From: Pseudomonas sp. DC1.2
GTDB lineage: Bacteria; Pseudomonadota; Gammaproteobacteria; Pseudomonadales; Pseudomonadaceae
Reading direction: 5' to 3'
NCBI RefSeq assembly: GCF_034351645.1
Contig: NZ_CP133782.1
Location: 5,001 to 69,000, forward strand
DNA: 64,000 nt
In this document: positions 45,888-56,628 of the stretch, one piece after another
How positions within the stretch are numbered: position 1 is the first letter of the stretch
Layout of the letters: every line of letters begins with the position of its first letter
Translations under genes and position numbers: made by a program
Notes under the pieces: model-generated
The model's input: only the letters and a program-made list of their open reading frames with translations
The model's database searches: none
What the model was told of the DNA's origin: nothing

Positions 45888-47332
45888 ACAAGGCCTCGGG
45901 TTTAGCGGCCGCCGGGTTGGGCCTGTTGTTGTCGGCCTGTCAGGTCGTTGGGCCGGATTATCACCTGCCCAAAGAGGCTGCCGTACAGCGTGAAGATTTG
46001 CAGGGCAACCTGGCGATGAACGGCAAAAATGTCGTCTCGGCACCGGTGCCCGGCGATTGGTGGCGCTTGTATCAAGACCCGCGCCTCGACCAGTTGGTGC
46101 AACAGGCCATGGCGTCCAACACCGACCTACGGGTGGCCGCGGCGAACCTGTCGCGCGCTCGCACTCAGGTTGAAGAGGCGCAGTCGGCGGGTGGTTGGAG
46201 CGGTGGCGTGAAGGCGGGCGCCCAACGTGTGCAGGAGTCCGGCGAGGCGTATTTATTGACGGAAAAGGTGCCGGTGTCCAACGTTGGCGACCTTGGCATC
46301 ACCACGTCCTATCAGTTCGACCTGTTCGGCACCCTGCAACGCGGCATCGAAGCGGCCAAGGCGAACGCCGACGCTACTCAGGCGGCGGCTGATACGGCCC
46401 GCATCACCTTAGTGGCGGATGTGGTTCGCGCTTACACCCAGGTGTGTGCGGCCAACGAAGAACGGGCAATCGCTCAACATTCCCTGGACTTGCAGTCCCA
46501 GAGCACCACCTTGACCCAGCGCCTGCGTGATGCCGGGCGCGGCGACGAGACTCAGGTCACCCGCTCGCAAACCCAATTCAAATCTTTGCGCGCCGACATG
46601 CCACGCTACGAGGCGGCGCGCCAGACGGGGTTGTTCCGGTTGTCGATGCTGCTGGCCAAACCTGTCGACCAACTGCCCGTCGGCACGGCTGACTGCGCCG
46701 AACTGCCGACGATTACGCAATTGCTGCCGGTCGGTGACGGCGCGGCGCTGCTAAAACGTCGGCCCGACGTGCGTCAGGCGGAGCGTCGTCTGGCTGCCGC
46801 CACTGCCGACATCGGCGTTGCCACTGGCGCGTTATACCCGGACATCAGCATCGGTGCGACCCTCGGTACTGTCGGCATTCTGGGTGATCTCGGCAAACCG
46901 GCGACCAATCGCTGGGGCTTCGGTCCGTTGCTGAGCTGGACCGTACCGTCCAACGGCTCTCGGGCGCGGATCCGTGAGGCGGAGGCTGCGACCCAAGGCG
47001 CCTTGGCGCATTTTGACGGGGTGGTGCTCAACGCCATTCGCGAGGCTCAGACGGGTCTGGCCCAGTACGCCGCGCTGCTGCAACGTCGCGATGCTTTGGC
47101 GGACGCCGGGCAATCGGCACAACTGGCTGCCGAGCAAACTCATCGCTTCTACCAGGCCGGTCGCGCGTCGTTCCTGGCGGACCTGCAAGCCACTCGAACG
47201 TACACGGATGTACAGGCCCAACTGGCGGCGGCCAACACTCAGGTCGCCATGAGTCAGATCGACTTGTTCCTGGCCTTGGGCGGCGGCTGGGAAAGCGGAC
47301 GAACGCAAGCCATGAACCCCGGCAAACCCTGA
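45884..47332 (+). CDS. OprM/NodT-family outer-membrane lipoprotein channel
   Basis: Protein of 482 residues with a lipoprotein signal (LLLSAC, Cys19) and two outer-membrane efflux repeats, typical of RND/FUSC outer-membrane factors. Start ATG 45884 overlaps the HlyD stop as ATGA; a longer frame from 45755 lies inside the HlyD gene and was rejected. Last gene of the pump operon. Confidence 0.93.
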   Translation: MNKASGLAAAGLGLLLSACQVVGPDYHLPKEAAVQREDLQGNLAMNGKNVVSAPVPGDWWRLYQDPRLDQLVQQAMASNTDLRVAAANLSRARTQVEEAQSAGGWSGGVKAGAQRVQESGEAYLLTEKVPVSNVGDLGITTSYQFDLFGTLQRGIEAAKANADATQAAADTARITLVADVVRAYTQVCAANEERAIAQHSLDLQSQSTTLTQRLRDAGRGDETQVTRSQTQFKSLRADMPRYEAARQTGLFRLSMLLAKPVDQLPVGTADCAELPTITQLLPVGDGAALLKRRPDVRQAERRLAAATADIGVATGALYPDISIGATLGTVGILGDLGKPATNRWGFGPLLSWTVPSNGSRARIREAEAATQGALAHFDGVVLNAIREAQTGLAQYAALLQRRDALADAGQSAQLAAEQTHRFYQAGRASFLADLQATRTYTDVQAQLAAANTQVAMSQIDLFLALGGGWESGRTQAMNPGKP

Positions 47333-47425
47333 GCCCGTTGCTATGCTTTGATCTGTTGGGCTGACGCGCCACGAGCCACGTCAGTTCGCGGATCAAGGCT
47401 CGCGTTGGTCATGGGGATTCCAATA

Positions 47426-48064
47426 ATGAAAAACCCTTATGCTCCCGGCTTCTGGTGCGCCGTTGCGGCGCTGGTGCTGCTGTCAGCCACTTACTTCTAC
47501 GGCATCATGCTGGCCCACCAGATCGACAAGGCGCTGGTGTTTCTCGACAGTGCGTCGGCGCTGATTGCGGTGCTGTCCATCGTGGTCGTGGCCTGGGCTT
47601 CATTCCAGGGTCAGCGGATTAAAAAAAGACACCTCGAACAAGGCAAAACCCTGGTGCTGATTTGGGACGCCAAGGTCGCGCTACGACGAGTCGAAACCGT
47701 GTTCGATCGCTATTTCTGGGGCAGTTATTGGCAGCCGGGGCGCACGTTCCAGGAGGTCATGGGCGAACTCACCGGCACTCCCCTGGAAAAAAGCCTCGAA
47801 GCCTTGAAAACGCAGTGCCTGGCCCTCGACAAGCAAGTCACCGAGGAAGGCTGGCATTGGCTCAATAACGCTCGCGAGTTGTCCGATGTCGCCAATGCCA
47901 TGGCCCGCGAGCGCTATCAACTGGACTTCTGCGACCCACGCTCTGAGTCCCCCAGCGGTACGGCGGTGATCAACCGTGATTTTGAAGTGCTGGTGTATAC
48001 GTGGACGGCACGCCTGAAAAGCTTTGACCATCAGTTGGACGAGATTGAAGTGCAGTACTCCTGA
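47426..48064 (+). CDS. Uncharacterised membrane protein
   Basis: Protein of 212 residues with two N-terminal membrane helices (about 9-27 and 40-62), then a charged cytoplasmic domain (WDAKVALRRVETVFDRYFWGSYW...). I do not recognise the family. ATG 47426 (MKNPYAPGFW) has GGGGA upstream; ATG 47411 is also possible. It follows the efflux operon by about 90 bases but need not belong to it. Confidence 0.75.
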   Translation: MKNPYAPGFWCAVAALVLLSATYFYGIMLAHQIDKALVFLDSASALIAVLSIVVVAWASFQGQRIKKRHLEQGKTLVLIWDAKVALRRVETVFDRYFWGSYWQPGRTFQEVMGELTGTPLEKSLEALKTQCLALDKQVTEEGWHWLNNARELSDVANAMARERYQLDFCDPRSESPSGTAVINRDFEVLVYTWTARLKSFDHQLDEIEVQYS

Positions 48065-48082
48065 TTTTTTAGCCACACTCAC

Positions 48083-48155
48083 GCCTTCGCGACCACACTC
48101 GCTCCCGCAGAGGGTCACACGCCTCCTGTGGGCGTGAGCCTGCTCGCGGAGGCGA
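48083..48155. repeat. REP-like inverted pair
   Basis: GCCTTCGCGACCACACTCGC (from 48083) and, in the opposite sense, CTGTGGGCGTGAGCCTGCTC (from 48126) are degenerate copies of the P. fluorescens REP palindrome, spaced by about 15 bases. Confidence 0.65.
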
Positions 48156-48343
48156 TTGCCCCAGCGCCGAAACGCTGGCCCTGCGCGATGTGTCCCTGGA
48201 GACTCTTTCACCTTTAATCATTGAGCCGTATCGCTCGGCAAATGCTAATCTCTTGCGCACTTTTAGCGGAGTCGAGCCACAACCCGTCATGGGTGCAGGG
48301 AAGACGACCTCATTTTCAACAACGGACATTGATCGGGTAATTC

Positions 48344-49861
48344 ATGAATAAATCAGCAGGCGTGCTTCTTGGGATTGTTGTCGCCATCGGTGCGATCAGC
48401 GCCGGCGGGGCCTGGTACACCGGCACCCAACTTGAAGGCGTACTCAATGCCTCCGTTGCCGACACCAACAAAGAGTTGGAGTCGGCGCTGGTCGGTTCCA
48501 ACGGCAAAGCCTCCCTGGAACTGGTCTCGCTGGAGCGTCATGTGTTCAGCAGCACCGCGCATTTTCGCCTGAAGGGTGAAGGCCAGTTGTTTGGGGATGC
48601 CCCGATCGAATTGTTGTTCGTTGATCACATCGAACACGGCCCGTTGCCGGCCTCGCGCCTGTTTTCGTTGAAATGGCTGCCAGTCATGGCCACCCTTCAC
48701 TACGAGCTGGAAAAAACCCCGCTCACCGAAAAGTGGTTTGCCGCGGCCAAGGATGTTTCCCCGCTCAAGGGCTTGGTCAATATCGGCTATGACAAGGCCA
48801 CCAACGGCAACGTTGAACTGGTGCCTTTGGAACTCGCCCTGAATGACAAGGTGAGCCTGAAGTTTTCTGGCCTTAACCTTGAAGTTTCCGCTACCGCGCA
48901 GGCTCAGAAGCTCAAGGCCAGCGGCTACATGAACAGTCTGAAATTGACCGCCGTGTCTGAAAACCAGGCGCCCATACAGATAGAGCTGAACGGCTTGACC
49001 CTGGCCAGCAACTTGAGCAAAAGCCCCTACGGTTATTACACCGGCGAAAATACCGTAGAACTGACCGACAGCAAGACCACCTTTGGTGCCAAGCAGTCGG
49101 TTGTGGGGATCAAGAATTTCGAGATGAAAAGCCAGACTGAAGAGTCGGGCACCAACGCTTCCGGGCGTGCCGACTACAAAATGGGTGAAATGTCGCTCAA
49201 CGGCAAAGCCGTGGGTTCTGCCCAATTGGCCATGAGCGCGAAAAACCTCGATATTCCGTCGAGCATGTCGTTGATGCAGATCTATCAGACCAAGCTGCAA
49301 CCTTACGAGAAGGCTGTCACTAAAGCGGCTGCCGCTCACCTGCCAGCACCAGAACTGAACCTCACCCCGGCTGAACAAGCCCAGATCAAGGCTGGCCTGG
49401 AGAAACTACTGGCCGCGGGTCCTCAGTTGGCATTGGAAAACCTGTCGTTCACCACCCCTAACGGTGAAAGCCGCGCCAACCTGGTGCTGGATCTGACCAA
49501 ACCGACGTCGATGGACCTGTCGCCGGACCAACTGGTAAGACAGGTGATCGCTCTGCTGGACATCAACCTGCAAGTGTCCAAGCCGATGCTCGTTGACGTG
49601 CTTAGTGCGCAAGCGCAAGCGCAAGCGCAAGCGGGCGGCCAGACCGACGCCAAGGCCATCGCCGACCAGGCAAAGGCGACCAGCGACATGTTCAGCGCTA
49701 TGGCCGTGGGCACGCAACTGGCCAAACTGGACGGCAATAACGTCGTCAGCAAGCTGCACTACGCCAACAATCAGGTAGAGTTCAATGGCCAGAAAATGAC
49801 CGTCGAACAATTTGTCGGCTTCGTGATGGGCAAACTGGGTGGCGCTGGCGCGATCCAGTAA
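48344..49861 (+). CDS. YdgA-family (DUF945) protein
   Basis: Protein of 505 residues with one N-terminal signal-anchor (about 5-25), followed by a long beta-rich periplasmic region. Matches the DUF945/YdgA family (GAWYTGTQLEGVL near the start; QLVRQVIALLDINLQVSKPM towards the end). Near residue 425 an Ala-Gln repeat (QAQAQAQAGG) arises from a short GCGCAA iteration in the DNA. Function unknown; probably at the cell envelope. Confidence 0.87.
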   Translation: MNKSAGVLLGIVVAIGAISAGGAWYTGTQLEGVLNASVADTNKELESALVGSNGKASLELVSLERHVFSSTAHFRLKGEGQLFGDAPIELLFVDHIEHGPLPASRLFSLKWLPVMATLHYELEKTPLTEKWFAAAKDVSPLKGLVNIGYDKATNGNVELVPLELALNDKVSLKFSGLNLEVSATAQAQKLKASGYMNSLKLTAVSENQAPIQIELNGLTLASNLSKSPYGYYTGENTVELTDSKTTFGAKQSVVGIKNFEMKSQTEESGTNASGRADYKMGEMSLNGKAVGSAQLAMSAKNLDIPSSMSLMQIYQTKLQPYEKAVTKAAAAHLPAPELNLTPAEQAQIKAGLEKLLAAGPQLALENLSFTTPNGESRANLVLDLTKPTSMDLSPDQLVRQVIALLDINLQVSKPMLVDVLSAQAQAQAQAGGQTDAKAIADQAKATSDMFSAMAVGTQLAKLDGNNVVSKLHYANNQVEFNGQKMTVEQFVGFVMGKLGGAGAIQ

Positions 49862-49895
49862 TACGCTCCAGTCACACCCAAGGCAGCACCTCAAT

Positions 49896-49931
49896 GCCCG
49901 GCCTCTGCGCAACGCAGACGCCGGGCGTTTT
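49896..49931 (+). terminator. Rho-independent terminator after ydgA-like gene
   Basis: GCCCGGCCTCTGCG / CGCAGACGCCGGGC hairpin with a 3-base loop and one mismatch, followed by GTTTTG. It lies 35 bases past the stop codon. Confidence 0.8.
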
Positions 49932-50132
49932 GCTGCCTGGCGTCTGGTTTCTGACGTCAGAGGTAAACGCCGGAATGTCACGATTCTGAATAAATATTGT
50001 GTGCTGAATATTGGTCTACGCTTGCATGCAAGAATGCCCAGATATAAAGCACGTCGGGTCCCCTGATCCGACTCTCCGTTACGAATGGGCAAGGGCATTG
50101 TGACCCGGCTGGCCATGGAAGGATGCTGACGA

Positions 50133-52613
50133 ATGCCGCGTTTTACTCGTCTCGAAATTCAATGGCGTTTACGCCCCTTGTTTCGTTTTGCACTGTGTAG
50201 CCAGTTGCTGTGGTCCGGTCTGGTTTTCGCTGATACCCCTTACGATCAAATGGTCCGTGATGCCCGGGCCGGCAACTATGCGCCCGCGCTGAACGTGCTG
50301 CGTCAGGTGCCTGTGAACCAGGCCACCACCAGCCAGGTCAGCGATCACCTGCAGATAGCCGGTTGGGCGGGTCTGGACGCCGAAGTTGTGCAGGTCTATG
50401 AAGCCCAAGGACGTAACCGGGTACTGCCGGTGCAGGCGTTAGTCGCGACGGCACGCGCCTATCGCAACCTTAAGCGCTGGGACTCGGCAACCGAGCTGTA
50501 CACCAAGGCCCTGGCCCTCGAACCGCAGAACCCTGATCTGCAGCTGGGTCTGGCGATGACCCAGGCCGATGCCGGTAAACCCGCCGAAGCGGTGATTCGC
50601 ACCCGGGCGCTGGTGGCAGCCAAGCCTGATGATCCTTCCCGTCACCTGGCCCTGGCCTACGCCTTGACCCGCGCCGGCGCGACCTACGATGCGTTGTTCG
50701 AGTACGACCAGGCCTTCATTCGCGCGGGCAGCAAGCCGCAAGTCGCTCGCGAATATGTCTATGCCCTGCAACGGGCGCGCTTGCCGGAGCCGGCCTTGCG
50801 TCTGGCCCGTCAACGACCGGGGTTGATCGACCCGGTGCAGCAGCGGCGTCTTGAGGGTGATGTGGCTGCCCAGCAGGTGCGCATGGCCGAGTTTGCAACG
50901 CGCAGCGAAAGTGAACGCTACGTCATCGCCGACCGTGCCCTCAGTGGCTATGATCAGTTGTTGAGCACCTGGAATGCAGACCCGCAGGCCCATGACGACG
51001 TGAACCGCTGGCGCATTGATCGCCTGGGCGCGTTGAAGGCTCGCGCACGCACCGCCGATGTCATCAGCGAGTATCAAAAACTGTTGGCCGAGGGCGTGAA
51101 AATCCCCACCTATGCCATGCGCTGGGTCGCGGCGGCCTATCTGGATCAACGTCAGCCCGAGGTTGCCACGGACCTGTATCGTCAGGTCCTGGCGGCCCCT
51201 GATGCTGACCCCACCGATCATGTTGAAGACACCACGGCGCTGTATTACGCATTGAATGAAAGCGACCACGCTGACGAAGCGCGGGCCGTGGCAGAAACTC
51301 TGGCCGCGAGTCAGAAGCCGAGAGTGGAACTCAAAGGATTGCCGTTCGGTAATCCCAATGACTCATGGATGGATGCCCAACAACTCGATGCCCAGGCCGA
51401 GACCTCGGGTTCCGATCTGCCTACGGGTGAACAGCGTTTGCAGACACTGGTCGATCAGGCACCGGGCAACATCGGCTTGCGCCTGGCCCAGGCCGATCTG
51501 TACCTGGCCCGTGATTGGCCGCGCCGCGCCGAGAATCAGCTCAAGGAAGTCGAGGCCATGGCGCCGCGCGACGCCCGGCTTGAAGTTGCGCAAGGTCAAA
51601 CCGCCATGGCCTTGCAGGAATGGCGGCAGATGGACGCGCTGACCGATGACGTGGTCGCGCGTTACCCCGACAGCCGTCAGGTACAGCGCCTGGACCGTCA
51701 GCGCGACGTACATGACATGACCGAGCTGCGGGTGCAGACCTACGGCGGCAAGAGTAATGGTGGTGGCAGCAGCGGCGCCGGCGCGGTGGCTGGCAGCAAG
51801 GATTTTGGCATTGAAACCTTGCTGTACAGTCCGCCCATCGACGAAGACTGGCGCGTTTTCAGCGGTATCGGTTATGCCTCCGGCGACTTCCAGGAGGGCA
51901 CCGGGCGCGACCGTTGGCAACGGCTCGGCGTCGAGCGCCGAACCCGTGACATGACCCTGGAAGCGGAGGTTTCCAATCATGACTTCGGTTACGGCGCCAA
52001 ACAGGGCGCGCGAGTGGCTATCGCCCGCGACATCAACGATCAATGGCAGTACGGCGGCAGCTTCGCCTACTTGTCTGCCGATACGCCGCTGCGCGCGCTC
52101 AACAGCGACATCACCTCCAACGGCGGCAGTGGTTTCATCCGCTGGCGCGCCAATGAAAGCCGAGAATGGAAACTGGCCGTCAGCCCGTCCCATTTCAGCG
52201 ACGGTAACAACCGCGTCGAAGCGTTGCTCACCGGCCGTCAGGGTGTTTACACCGCGCCGAAGGTGCAGGTCGATTTGGGTCTGGAGGTTAGCGCCAGCCA
52301 TAACTCCTTGTCTGAAGACGTACCCTACTTCAACCCAAAATCCGACTTCAGCGTCCTGCCCACGGTGAGCGCGAGCCATGTGCTGTACCACCGCTACGAA
52401 ACCACCTGGAGCCAGCAGTTTCAGGCAGGTGCGGGCACCTACAGCCAGCGTGATTACTCCACTGGGGGCGTTGGCCTGTTGGGTTATGGCCAGCGCTACA
52501 GCTGGAACGACGTGTTCGAGGTGGGCGGTCTATTGACGGTGATCAACCGGCCCTATGACGGACAACGCGAAACCGATCTGCGCCTGCTCGTCGACCTCAC
52601 TTACCGCTTCTAG
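50133..52613 (+). CDS. pgaA: PgaA, outer-membrane porin for poly-N-acetylglucosamine export
   Basis: Protein of 826 residues with a signal peptide (around 15-34), an N-terminal TPR superhelix (about 40-500) and a C-terminal beta-barrel (about 520-826) ending in an outer-membrane-type LTYRF. It exports PNAG and binds PgaB in the periplasm. First gene of a compact pgaABCD operon; six to twelve bases separate it from pgaB. Confidence 0.94.
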   Translation: MPRFTRLEIQWRLRPLFRFALCSQLLWSGLVFADTPYDQMVRDARAGNYAPALNVLRQVPVNQATTSQVSDHLQIAGWAGLDAEVVQVYEAQGRNRVLPVQALVATARAYRNLKRWDSATELYTKALALEPQNPDLQLGLAMTQADAGKPAEAVIRTRALVAAKPDDPSRHLALAYALTRAGATYDALFEYDQAFIRAGSKPQVAREYVYALQRARLPEPALRLARQRPGLIDPVQQRRLEGDVAAQQVRMAEFATRSESERYVIADRALSGYDQLLSTWNADPQAHDDVNRWRIDRLGALKARARTADVISEYQKLLAEGVKIPTYAMRWVAAAYLDQRQPEVATDLYRQVLAAPDADPTDHVEDTTALYYALNESDHADEARAVAETLAASQKPRVELKGLPFGNPNDSWMDAQQLDAQAETSGSDLPTGEQRLQTLVDQAPGNIGLRLAQADLYLARDWPRRAENQLKEVEAMAPRDARLEVAQGQTAMALQEWRQMDALTDDVVARYPDSRQVQRLDRQRDVHDMTELRVQTYGGKSNGGGSSGAGAVAGSKDFGIETLLYSPPIDEDWRVFSGIGYASGDFQEGTGRDRWQRLGVERRTRDMTLEAEVSNHDFGYGAKQGARVAIARDINDQWQYGGSFAYLSADTPLRALNSDITSNGGSGFIRWRANESREWKLAVSPSHFSDGNNRVEALLTGRQGVYTAPKVQVDLGLEVSASHNSLSEDVPYFNPKSDFSVLPTVSASHVLYHRYETTWSQQFQAGAGTYSQRDYSTGGVGLLGYGQRYSWNDVFEVGGLLTVINRPYDGQRETDLRLLVDLTYRF

Positions 52614-52625
52614 AAGAGTTTGAAA

Positions 52626-54623
52626 ATGCCTTTGATTTCGCGTTTCATCCTTCTGCTGGGAGTGCTGCTGATCAGCGCTTGTGCCCAGCAGGCCCCTGCC
52701 TTTGCGCCGCCGTCCGAGCGTCCACTGTCGGCCAATGAAAAGCCGTGGCCGAAAAACCACGTGCTGGGCATTGCTTACCATGACATTGAGGACCGCGACC
52801 CCGATCAAGCGGTCGTGGCTGTGCGCACCGAGCGCATGCTTGATCAAATGGCCTGGCTGCGGGAGAACAACTACATACCGGTCACCATCGACCAGATCCT
52901 GGCCGCTCGCAAGGGGGGGCCAGAGTTACCGCCCAAAGCGATTCTGCTGACTTTCGACGATGGCTATGCGAGCTTCTACAGCCGTGTCCTGCCGGTGCTG
53001 CGCGCATATAACTGGCATGCATTGCTGGCTCCGGTTGGCGTGTGGATCGATACTCCGGCGAACCAGCGAGTGGATTTTGCCGGCGAACTGCGTCCGCGTT
53101 CGGATTTTCTGAACTGGGATCAGATCCGGGAAATATCCCGGTCAGGTCTGGTGGAAATCGCCGCCCACACCGACGCCAGCCACAAAGGCATCCTGGCTAA
53201 CCCTCAGGGCAATCTGCAACCCGCGGCGGCAACCCGCCTGTATAACGCGACCACCGGACACTACGAAACCGAAGACGAATTTCAGGCTCGCATGCGCATC
53301 GATGTGGTGACGATTTCGGAGAAAATCCGCAAAGTCACCGGTTACAAACCTCGGGTCTGGGTCTGGCCTTACGGCACGGCGGACGGCAGTACGCTGGAAG
53401 TGATTAACGAACAGGGCTACCAAATGGCCCTGACGCTGGACGACGGCCTCGATGCCCTCGACAACCTGATGAGCAGCCCACGTTTTCTGGTGGCGTCTGA
53501 CCCTGACGGCCAACACTTCGCCAACAGCGTCGTCGCGGTCCAGGGCGACGCGCCGATGCGCGTGGTGCATATCGACCTCGACAACGTCTACGACCCTGAC
53601 CCGGCCCAGCAGGACATCAACCTCGGCAAGTTGATCCAGCGTATGGCTGACATGGGCGCCAACACCGTGTTCCTGCAAGCTTTCGCCGACCCCAAAGGCG
53701 ATGGTCTGGTGCATTCGTTGTACTTCCCCAACCGGCACCTGCCGGTGCGCGCCGACATTTTCGACCGCGTAGCGTGGCAGTTGCGTACCCGGGCTCGTGT
53801 CAAAGTCTATGCCTGGATGCCGGTGCTCAGCTTTGCGCTGGATTCGAAGTTGCCCCGGGTTACCCGCTGGGACCCGAAAACCGGCACCACCTCGGTCGAC
53901 CCGAATCAATACCAACGGTTGTCACCGTTCGACCCGAACGTGCGTCGTATGATCGGTGAAATCTATCAAGACCTGGCGCGCCTGACATCGGTCGACGGCA
54001 TCCTCTACCACGATGATGCGGTGCTGTCGGACTTCGAAGATGCCAGCCCCGAGGCCTTGAAGGCGTATGCCGCCAACGGTCTGCCAGGCTCGATTGCCGC
54101 CCTGCGCGACGATCCGGCGGCGATGCAGCGCTGGACGCGTTTCAAAAGTCGTTACCTGATCGACTTCACCCAGGAGTTGACGGCCAAGGTCCGCGCCATT
54201 CGCGGTCCGCAGGTGCTGACGGCGCGTAATATCTTTGCCGAGCCGATGCTCAACCCGCAGAGCGAAGCCTGGTTCGCCCAGAACCTCGATGACTTCCTCC
54301 AGACCTACGACTGGACGGCGCCAATGGCCATGCCGCTCATGGAAAAACAGAGCCAGCAGCAATCCGGGCCTTGGCTTGAATCGTTGGTTGCCACAGTCAA
54401 GTCTCGCCCCGATGCACTCAAGCGCACGGTGTTCGAATTACAGGCCAAGGATTGGACGAAACAAACCAATTCAAACATCGATGGCGCGCAGTTGAGCGAC
54501 TGGATGGGCCGCCTCAAGCGTCAGGGCGCTACCAGTTTTGGCTACTACCCGGACAACTTCCTCGAGAACGAGCCGGACTTGAAAACCGTGCGGCGTGAAC
54601 TCTCCAACAAATGGAATCCCTAA
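52626..54623 (+). CDS. pgaB: PgaB, PNAG N-deacetylase lipoprotein
   Basis: Protein of 665 residues. The lipoprotein signal is LLISAC (Cys19). The NodB-type deacetylase domain has TFDDG (D111, D112) and the metal-binding [10 protein letters not shown] pair of histidines. The C-terminal half (about 310-665) is the glycoside-hydrolase-like PNAG-binding domain. It removes a fraction of acetyl groups, which PNAG needs to pass through PgaA. ATG 52626 was chosen; TTG 52620 is an alternative. The DNA around the stop overlaps the possible upstream GTG of pgaC. Confidence 0.94.
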   Translation: MPLISRFILLLGVLLISACAQQAPAFAPPSERPLSANEKPWPKNHVLGIAYHDIEDRDPDQAVVAVRTERMLDQMAWLRENNYIPVTIDQILAARKGGPELPPKAILLTFDDGYASFYSRVLPVLRAYNWHALLAPVGVWIDTPANQRVDFAGELRPRSDFLNWDQIREISRSGLVEIAAHTDASHKGILANPQGNLQPAAATRLYNATTGHYETEDEFQARMRIDVVTISEKIRKVTGYKPRVWVWPYGTADGSTLEVINEQGYQMALTLDDGLDALDNLMSSPRFLVASDPDGQHFANSVVAVQGDAPMRVVHIDLDNVYDPDPAQQDINLGKLIQRMADMGANTVFLQAFADPKGDGLVHSLYFPNRHLPVRADIFDRVAWQLRTRARVKVYAWMPVLSFALDSKLPRVTRWDPKTGTTSVDPNQYQRLSPFDPNVRRMIGEIYQDLARLTSVDGILYHDDAVLSDFEDASPEALKAYAANGLPGSIAALRDDPAAMQRWTRFKSRYLIDFTQELTAKVRAIRGPQVLTARNIFAEPMLNPQSEAWFAQNLDDFLQTYDWTAPMAMPLMEKQSQQQSGPWLESLVATVKSRPDALKRTVFELQAKDWTKQTNSNIDGAQLSDWMGRLKRQGATSFGYYPDNFLENEPDLKTVRRELSNKWNP

Positions 54624-54624
54624 C

Positions 54625-55980
54625 ATGCTGGATAGACTTCTGGCTCTGCTGGTCCTGGCGATTGTCCTCGGGATTCCTCTCGGGCTGATCTTTCTGGTCA
54701 CCGGGCAATTCCTGATGGACTTCGTGTTCTTTTACCCACTGTTCATGTCGGGGCTATGGATCGCCGGCGGCCTGTATTTCTGGATGCACTGGGAGCGCCA
54801 CTGGCCGTGGAAGGACGACACGCTGCCGCCGCCGCTGGCCGGCGAACCGATGATTTCTATCCTGATCCCTTGCTACAACGAAGGCGATAACGCCGCCGAC
54901 ACCATTCACGCGGCGCTGGCCCAGCATTATCCGAACATTGAAGTCATCGCGATCAACGACGGCTCCAAGGACAACACGGCCGCAGTGCTGGATGCCTTAG
55001 CGGCGAAAGACTCGCGTCTGCGGGTTCTACACCTCGCGGAAAACCAGGGTAAAGCGGTGGCGTTGCGCATGGGCGCCATAGCGGCGCGCAGTGAATACCT
55101 GGTGTGCATCGACGGCGATGCGCTGCTGGCGCCGAACACCGCAGCCTATCTCGTGGCGCCGATGCTCGACAATGCGCGTTTGGGCGCCGTAACCGGCAAC
55201 CCGCGCATCCGCACCCGTTCGACGCTGGTCGGCCGGGTTCAGGTCGGTGAATTCTCCTCGATCATTGGCTTGATCAAGCGCACGCAGCGGGTGTTCGGGC
55301 GGATATTTACTGTCTCCGGGGTCATTGTCGCCTTCCGGCGCACGGCCCTGAACCGGGTTGGCTACTGGAGCCCGGACATGATTACCGAAGACATCGACAT
55401 CAGCTGGAAGCTGCAACTGGACCATTGGACGATCTTCTACGAACCTCGTGCGTTGTGCTGGATCCTGATGCCGGAAACCCTCAGTGGCCTGTGGAATCAG
55501 CGTTTGCGCTGGGCGCAGGGCGGTGCCGAGGTGCTGTTCAAAAATATTCGCGGCATCTGGCAGTATCGCCATCGTTACCTCTGGCCGTTGCTGTTCGAAT
55601 ACTGCCTGTCCACGGGGTGGGCCTTCACTTTCCTGTTGTCGGTGATCTTCTGGGCGGTGGGCAAGTTTATCGAAATGCCTGACGCTATTGCAGTGCATCA
55701 CTTGTTGCCACCGGCCTTTACCGGGTTGCTGTTGGCGATGGTTTGTCTGGTGCAGTTCGCCGTCAGCATTTTGATCGACCGCCGCTATGAGCAAGGGTTG
55801 TGGAAAACCATGTTCTGGGTGGTCTGGTATCCATTGGTGTTCTGGTTCATCAGTCTGCTCACGACGCTGGTCAGCTTTCCCAAGGTGCTGTTCGGTCGCC
55901 ACCAGAAGCGTGCGCGCTGGGTCAGTCCGGATCGTGGCATCAAACCGTTGGACGATGAGGAAGAAGAGGTCGTCAAATGA
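54625..55980 (+). CDS. pgaC: PgaC, PNAG synthase glycosyltransferase (GT2)
   Basis: Processive inner-membrane glycosyltransferase of 451 residues that polymerises UDP-GlcNAc. GT2 motifs are present: [14 protein letters not shown] (DxD), [10 protein letters not shown] (catalytic Asp) and QRLRWAQGG (QxxRW). About two helices lie before and three or more after the catalytic domain. ATG 54625 lies one base after the pgaB stop; GTG 54595 is an in-frame alternative. PgaC with PgaD is activated by c-di-GMP in E. coli, which fits the c-di-GMP theme of this window. Confidence 0.95.
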   Translation: MLDRLLALLVLAIVLGIPLGLIFLVTGQFLMDFVFFYPLFMSGLWIAGGLYFWMHWERHWPWKDDTLPPPLAGEPMISILIPCYNEGDNAADTIHAALAQHYPNIEVIAINDGSKDNTAAVLDALAAKDSRLRVLHLAENQGKAVALRMGAIAARSEYLVCIDGDALLAPNTAAYLVAPMLDNARLGAVTGNPRIRTRSTLVGRVQVGEFSSIIGLIKRTQRVFGRIFTVSGVIVAFRRTALNRVGYWSPDMITEDIDISWKLQLDHWTIFYEPRALCWILMPETLSGLWNQRLRWAQGGAEVLFKNIRGIWQYRHRYLWPLLFEYCLSTGWAFTFLLSVIFWAVGKFIEMPDAIAVHHLLPPAFTGLLLAMVCLVQFAVSILIDRRYEQGLWKTMFWVVWYPLVFWFISLLTTLVSFPKVLFGRHQKRARWVSPDRGIKPLDDEEEEVVK

Positions 55981-56474
55981 AAATCATCAGAACCCGGCAA
56001 CGGCCTTTTCTGGTCGTGCTCGATGTTTTTTTCACGGTGCTGGCCTGGATTGGTCTGCTCTATCTGCTGGTGCGAGGTTTGTTGCCACTGTTCGATACCC
56101 ACGGCGGTCAGCGTATCGACACGTCGTTCTTCGAGGCCCTTGGCACGTTGCAGATTTATATGTGGGTGGCCGTGGTCAACGCGGTGATCCTGATTTCCTG
56201 GGCGCGTTATCAACAGCGCAAAAGCAACAGCTTCGCTCAGCGTCGATTGCCAGCCCCGGTGGTGGACGACGAGGGGCTGAGCAAAAGTTTCAAACTGAGC
56301 GGCGACCGCCTGCAGAAACTGCGTGCCCCCGGCTCGATGACTATTCACAACAATCAGGAAGGTGATGTCAGTAACGTCATCACCCATTTTTTCCCGATTA
56401 ATCCGCTCCTTCAGCCGCCACCCCTGGCACCGTTGGATCATCCTCGGGTGATCCGCCTACCTGCGGAGGAATGA
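55977..56474 (+). CDS. pgaD: PgaD, PNAG synthase accessory subunit
   Basis: Protein of 165 residues with two membrane helices (about 12-38 and 60-82) and a cytoplasmic tail, as in PgaD. It overlaps pgaC by four bases (ATGA). PgaD and PgaC together form the c-di-GMP receptor in E. coli. Confidence 0.9.
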   Translation: MKIIRTRQRPFLVVLDVFFTVLAWIGLLYLLVRGLLPLFDTHGGQRIDTSFFEALGTLQIYMWVAVVNAVILISWARYQQRKSNSFAQRRLPAPVVDDEGLSKSFKLSGDRLQKLRAPGSMTIHNNQEGDVSNVITHFFPINPLLQPPPLAPLDHPRVIRLPAEE

Positions 56475-56628
56475 GGCGTCCCTCGCCACATACGGACACC
56501 GCAAGGTGTTCGACTGCTGAGTTTGGCCCTTATCCTCAGGTTCAGCCCAATTGCTACTGCCACCGAACGAACGGTCCGGCTATAGTTTGCGGGCCGATGA
56601 CGGCCTCACCAGCACAAGGTGCTCCGGA

